A stretch of 42,950 nt of DNA, taken from contig JANXXJ010000138.1 of NCBI GenBank assembly GCA_025350665.1, positions 1 through 42,950 of the forward strand. Reading direction: 5' to 3'. The DNA is from Gemmatimonadota bacterium. Lineage in GTDB: Bacteria > Gemmatimonadota > Gemmatimonadetes > Gemmatimonadales > GWC2-71-9. Positions 39,425-42,950 of the stretch are shown here, one piece after another (the first letter of the stretch is position 1; each line of letters begins with the position of its first letter). A model generated the notes under the pieces. It searched no databases. It was not told where the DNA came from and saw only the letters and a list, made by a program, of their open reading frames with translations. Made by a program: the position numbers and the translations under genes.

Positions 39425-40720
39425 TCAGCGGCGAAGGCCCGGGCGCATGGCCATTTCGACCTCGGTGGCCGTGTACGGCAGTCCCGGGGTCAGCACCTTG
39501 TAGCCGTTCGGCTCGATCAGGATCATGTCCTCGAGATAGAACCCATCGCCATCGACGGCGTACATGATTTCATAGGCCACGGTCATTCCGGTCCTGAGCA
39601 CGGCGGACAGGCCCTCGGCGTCATCGAGCCCCACGCCATGGATCTCCCACGCGTCGGTCCCGTTAGGGCCGAGCAGGAATTCGGCGGCCCGTTTGCCTTC
39701 AGCGGTCTTGAGGCCGGGTGCGAGCGCCCGGATCCGGTTCAGGGCGGCCTGATAGACCTCGGTGGTGCGGGCGCCATCCTTGAGAACGGTGAGGCCGGCC
39801 CGGTATCCCGCGATGAAGAGATCCCAGGCTTCGCGTTGGCCCGGGGTGAAATGCCCGCTCACCGGCGCGGTGCGGCCGACGTCGCCCATGTAGCGATCGA
39901 CCTGGCAGCCGACGTCGACCCGGACCACGTCGCCGGCCTTCATCACGCGGTCGTGATTGTCGTAGTCGATGAAGGAGTTGAATAGATCGGTAAAGACGGC
40001 GTGCGGCCCGGACATGGTCCAGGGCCAGAATGAATGGCGCCCGCCGGCCTCGATGCATGACGCGATCACCTTGAGCTCGGCCTGCCGCTGCCGGGCGCCC
40101 GGCCGGAGGGCCCGGAGACCGGCCAGCATCGCGTTGCCGCTCATGGCGCCGACCCGGGAAAGGATGGCGACTTCGCCGGCGTCCTTGATCTCCCGGAGTG
40201 GCCGCGTCACCCCAAGGCCCGAGCCCACGTCGCGGGACCAGCCGAGGTTCCTGAGGTAACCCTCCCAGCGGGCGACGGTCCCGGCCATGGGGGCCGGGCC
40301 GCGGGCCTGGCCCCGGTAGTCGTTAGGCGAGACCAGGATGCCCGCCGCGGTCGGGAAGTGGCGCCGGAGCCAGAGATCGAGCGAGTCGACCGGGAGGACC
40401 TGGTCGAAGCCCGGGGTGGGCGACGGCGGCCGGGTGATCGCCGGGTGGGGCTGGCCGACGAACAGTGTGGCGCTCCGTGACGCGCCATCGAGCACCAGGA
40501 CGTTCCCGACCACATCGCCCAGGCCGGTGAAATAGAAGAAGTCGGTGGCCTGCTGGAAACCGGCGCCGTCGTCACCCTTGAAGGAGGACTGGGCCGGCAC
40601 GATCAGGAGCTGGGCGCCCAGGGCGCCCAGCGCGGCGGCCCGCCGGGCGGGGAAGTCGGCGGCCGAAGCCGGCGGGCCGCCGATCACGGCCTGCGCGGCC
40701 AGCAGCAGATGTATCATCAT
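39425..40720 (-). CDS. Exported M24 metallopeptidase (Xaa-Pro aminopeptidase-like)
   Basis: A 431-aa protein with a short signal peptide (MMIHLLLAAQAVIGGPPASA). The N-terminal creatinase/prolidase domain (about 25-170; FFYFTGLGDVVGNVLVLDG) is followed by the M24 'pita-bread' domain. Its dinuclear metal ligands are in place: Asp269 and Asp280 (VDVGCQVDRYMGD), His361 (EIHGVGLDD), Glu384 (AYEIMY) and Glu397 (LEDMI). Homologues remove an N-terminal residue before proline. The usual EPG motif at Glu384 reads EIM, a modest departure. It sits 12 bases after the S9 peptidase gene and eight bases before the TonB receptor gene, forming one operon for extracytoplasmic peptide processing. Confidence 0.92.
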   Translation of the reverse strand: MMIHLLLAAQAVIGGPPASAADFPARRAAALGALGAQLLIVPAQSSFKGDDGAGFQQATDFFYFTGLGDVVGNVLVLDGASRSATLFVGQPHPAITRPPSPTPGFDQVLPVDSLDLWLRRHFPTAAGILVSPNDYRGQARGPAPMAGTVARWEGYLRNLGWSRDVGSGLGVTRPLREIKDAGEVAILSRVGAMSGNAMLAGLRALRPGARQRQAELKVIASCIEAGGRHSFWPWTMSGPHAVFTDLFNSFIDYDNHDRVMKAGDVVRVDVGCQVDRYMGDVGRTAPVSGHFTPGQREAWDLFIAGYRAGLTVLKDGARTTEVYQAALNRIRALAPGLKTAEGKRAAEFLLGPNGTDAWEIHGVGLDDAEGLSAVLRTGMTVAYEIMYAVDGDGFYLEDMILIEPNGYKVLTPGLPYTATEVEMAMRPGLRR

Positions 40721-40732
40721 CAGATTCGAGCC

Positions 40733-42688
40733 TCAGGGGGTGGTGCCGGGGCGGAGGTGGCGGTCGAACCATCGGACCGACCGCTCGACCCGGTCCCGGA
40801 TATGGGCCGGATTGGTCATCCGGTGGCCTTCGTCGGCGTAAACCATGAATTCGGTTTCGACGCCATTGGCCTCAAGTCCCTTCCAGAATTCGTAGGACTG
40901 GGGCGTCGGGGTCTCGACGTCCTTCTCACCGACCAGGATCAGGGCCGGGGTCTTCGCGTTCTTGATGAACGTCATCGGCGCGCTCCGGGCGTAAACCGCC
41001 GGATCGTCGTAGATCGTGGCGCCGAAGTAGCCCAGCAGCCACTCGTTGATGCCGTTCTGGGCCCAGTAGCTCTGCCAGTTGGCGAGACCGGCGCCGGCCA
41101 CGGCTGTCTTGAAGCGATGGGTCTGGGTCACGGCCCACATCGTCATGTAGCCGCCGTAGCTCCAGCCGGTGATGCCGACGCGCGCGGTGTCGATCGGCGC
41201 TCGCCGTGCGGCCTCGTCCAGACCGGTCAGGATGTCACGCAGGTCGCCGTAGCCGAAGTCCTTCACGTTGGCTCGGGTGAACGCCTGACCAAAGCCCTGG
41301 CTCCCGCGCGGATTGGGGAGGAAGATGAAGTAGCCCCGGTCGAGGAGCGCCTGCTCCGTGGCGTTCCCGGCGGTGAACCAGTGCGGCACATGCGCCGCCG
41401 CGGGGCCGCCGTGGACCACGACGACCATCGGGTAGCGCCGGCCCGGATCGAATTGCCTGGGCGGAATCAGCCAACCCTGGATGGTGAGCGTGTCGCTTCG
41501 CCAGTGCAGGCTCTCGGCCTTGCCCCAGCCGGGGGTGAGGCCGTCGTTCACGTGGGTCAACTGCTTCCACTCGCCGATCGGGCCGGTCCAGATCTCGGGT
41601 GGGTGTTCGTAGGATTGCCGGATCAGGGCCGAGGTCTTCCCGTCGCTGGAGAGGCCAAGGGTGCCGGAGTAGGCGTCGGGGGCGGCGCTGATCGCCTCGC
41701 CGCCTTGCCACCGGACTGCGTGGGTTCCGGTGACCGGGTCGACGGTCCCGATGCCGCTGCCGCCATCGGCCCAGGCGGTGAACACGATGGTGTTGCCCCG
41801 CCAGGCCAGCCAGTCGGGCGACACTTTGATGTCGGGCGTCAGGTTCCGGGGCCGCCCGCCGTCGGCGTCGATCAGATAGACGTCGCCGCCCGGCGCCACT
41901 TCGTCGCTCAACAATCCGCCGAGATACGCAATCCGCTTTCCGTCCGGCGACCATACCGGCGAGGCGATCTGCATGCCAGGCGCGCCGAGCGAGCGCGGCG
42001 CGGTGCCGTCCGCGGGCATGATCCAGATTTCGTCGGTGTACCAGCCGGTGTCGCCCTGGCCGGGAGCGGCGGTGGCCGCGAACCGGCTGCCGTCGGGGGA
42101 CCACTCGAACTCGTGGACGTAGAGATCGGGCCGCGAGATCTGGCGGAGCGCGCCCGATTCGACGTCGACGATCGCAATCCGCTGGATGTCGAACTTGAGG
42201 CCGATCAATCCGGTGTCGCGAGCCTGGGGGGCGAGCGGCCCCGACGGACGGGTTGGGTTTTCGGTATAGAGAAAGGCAATCTTCCGGCCGTCCGGCGACC
42301 AGCGGAGCCGGGCCACATTGCCGCGAAGCCCGGCCACCCGGCGGACCGCCGCGGGGGCGCGCCCCGTCACGTACAGCTCGGGCCGGCCGTTGGCGATGGC
42401 GAGGAACGCGAGCCGACCGCCATCGGGCGACCAGGCGAGGCTCCGCGGTGATCCGGCGGTGACGATACGTCTGGCCGGGCCGGCGGCCGTGCTGCCGAGG
42501 TTCAGGCCGACCGGGTCGGCCGCGGTTCGCGGTCCGACCCAGGCGACGGTGGCGCCGTCAGGCGTCAGGGCGAGTTCGGTGAAGCCGCGGGCTTCAGGTG
42601 TCTTGCCGCGCTGCGCGGCCACCGGAAGGACGGCGACTGGGAGTGAGACGAGGACGAGCAGGGCAGCGGAGCGGATCAACCGAATCAT
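40733..42688 (-). CDS. Exported S9 peptidase (DPP/acylaminoacyl-peptidase type)
   Basis: A 651-aa protein with signal peptide MIRLIRSAALLVLVSLPVAVLPVAAQ. The propeller part has WSPDG motifs at about 86-90, 130-134, 196-200 and 246-250. The C-terminal hydrolase domain has Ser510 in the canonical GWSYGGYM, Asp590 (GEKDVETP) and His622 (DEGHRM), an intact triad. The canonical S-Y-G-G elbow separates it from the three tandem S9 genes, which have S-G-G-G. It is the first gene of the S9-M24-TonB receptor operon and probably supplies short peptides to the M24 enzyme. No clear ribosome site precedes the ATG. Confidence 0.93.
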   Translation of the reverse strand: MIRLIRSAALLVLVSLPVAVLPVAAQRGKTPEARGFTELALTPDGATVAWVGPRTAADPVGLNLGSTAAGPARRIVTAGSPRSLAWSPDGGRLAFLAIANGRPELYVTGRAPAAVRRVAGLRGNVARLRWSPDGRKIAFLYTENPTRPSGPLAPQARDTGLIGLKFDIQRIAIVDVESGALRQISRPDLYVHEFEWSPDGSRFAATAAPGQGDTGWYTDEIWIMPADGTAPRSLGAPGMQIASPVWSPDGKRIAYLGGLLSDEVAPGGDVYLIDADGGRPRNLTPDIKVSPDWLAWRGNTIVFTAWADGGSGIGTVDPVTGTHAVRWQGGEAISAAPDAYSGTLGLSSDGKTSALIRQSYEHPPEIWTGPIGEWKQLTHVNDGLTPGWGKAESLHWRSDTLTIQGWLIPPRQFDPGRRYPMVVVVHGGPAAAHVPHWFTAGNATEQALLDRGYFIFLPNPRGSQGFGQAFTRANVKDFGYGDLRDILTGLDEAARRAPIDTARVGITGWSYGGYMTMWAVTQTHRFKTAVAGAGLANWQSYWAQNGINEWLLGYFGATIYDDPAVYARSAPMTFIKNAKTPALILVGEKDVETPTPQSYEFWKGLEANGVETEFMVYADEGHRMTNPAHIRDRVERSVRWFDRHLRPGTTP

Positions 42689-42779
42689 GGACGGGCCAGG
42701 CCTGGGATAGGGGATTCCTGTGACTCAATGGAAGCCCCGCCGCACCCTCCGTCAAGAGGCGTCCGTCCCGGATCGACGA

Positions 42780-42950
42780 TCAGGGCCCGAGGGCCGCAAC
42801 GACCTGGCGGCCGAGGGCCTGGATCGCGGCCCGGTCGGCCACGGGGGCTTTTCGGTCGGCTTCGACCAGCAGGGTGGTGACGGCGGCGAGCGCCTCGGCC
42901 TGAACGCTCGGGGCCGGGCGATCGCCGCCGGCGCGGCGCTCGAGCAGGTG
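42780..42950 (-). CDS. C-terminal end of an unidentified gene cut by the window edge
   Basis: This frame is too short for the ORF track. The minus strand from 42950 is open for 56 codons to a TGA at 42780-42782. It reads HLLERRAGGDRPAPSVQAEALAAVTT... and ends ...QALGRQVVAALGP. Ala/Leu-rich helices like these are common at the C-terminus of larger secreted peptidases, but no family can be named. It would be upstream of the S9-M24-TonB receptor operon, 91 bp away on the same strand. Confidence 0.55.
   Translation of the reverse strand, partial: HLLERRAGGDRPAPSVQAEALAAVTTLLVEADRKAPVADRAAIQALGRQVVAALGP

Overview
The window is dense, very GC-rich bacterial DNA with short intergenic gaps and many ATGA/GTGA start-stop overlaps. 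It carries exported S9 peptidases, a CarboxypepD_reg/TonB receptor, a DUF5107-TPR protein, a D-aminoacylase-like amidohydrolase, 6-bladed-propeller-type secreted proteins and Slt70-like/PilT envelope genes. That mix suggests a Gram-negative, protein- and glycan-scavenging soil or water bacterium, most likely of the Gemmatimonadota. This placement is inferred from gene content and style; no rRNA gene is present to confirm it. No tRNA, rRNA, CRISPR array, IS element or phage gene was seen.

Layout. 1-5.4 kb (+): a 5'-truncated GH123/DUF6067-like glycosidase translationally coupled to a DUF5107-TPR protein. 5.4-7.5 kb (-): a DPRP-type photolyase and a DUF1801 protein. 7.6-7.9 kb: an apparent S9-peptidase remnant. 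8.2-9.5 kb (+): a secreted protein with nine ~29-residue repeats. 9.5-10.8 kb (-): coupled DinB and methyltransferase genes. 10.9-14.8 kb (+): an EF-G paralogue, a cupredoxin and an MFS exporter. 14.8-15.5 kb (-): a VapBC toxin-antitoxin pair with a palindromic operator. 15.7-17.6 kb (-): an NfeD-like/flotillin pair ending in a terminator. 17.75-25.8 kb (+): three S9 peptidases interleaved with an HGSNAT-like acyltransferase and a 4-TM protein. 25.8-27.0 kb (-): a propeller-type secreted protein, with the tail of a lost paralogue just upstream. 27.1-31.7 kb: GluQRS (+), then MFS, lytic transglycosylase and an orphan single-blade peptide (-). 31.8-34.4 kb (+): a Tat-exported D-aminoacylase-like enzyme and a di-haem cytochrome c. 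34.4-36.4 kb: an unknown secreted protein (-) and a solitary PilT (+). 36.4-42.7 kb (-): an S9 peptidase, M24 aminopeptidase and TonB receptor operon. The window ends inside an unidentified minus-strand gene.

How the genes may work together. The strongest functional theme is extracytoplasmic peptide scavenging: four intact S9 peptidases, an M24 prolidase-type enzyme, a D-aminoacylase-like amidohydrolase and a SusC-style receptor, the last packed with one S9 and the M24 gene in one operon. The rest is housekeeping, stress (photolyase, VapBC, flotillin/NfeD) and envelope maintenance.

No clearly new defence or mobile system is visible. The most unusual items are the nine-repeat secreted protein, the propeller-tail fragments (one free-standing 59-aa gene and one degraded tail), a photolyase lacking the usual Fe-S CxxC segment, palindromes that carry stop codons at gene ends, and a recurrent CGTTAGG heptamer.
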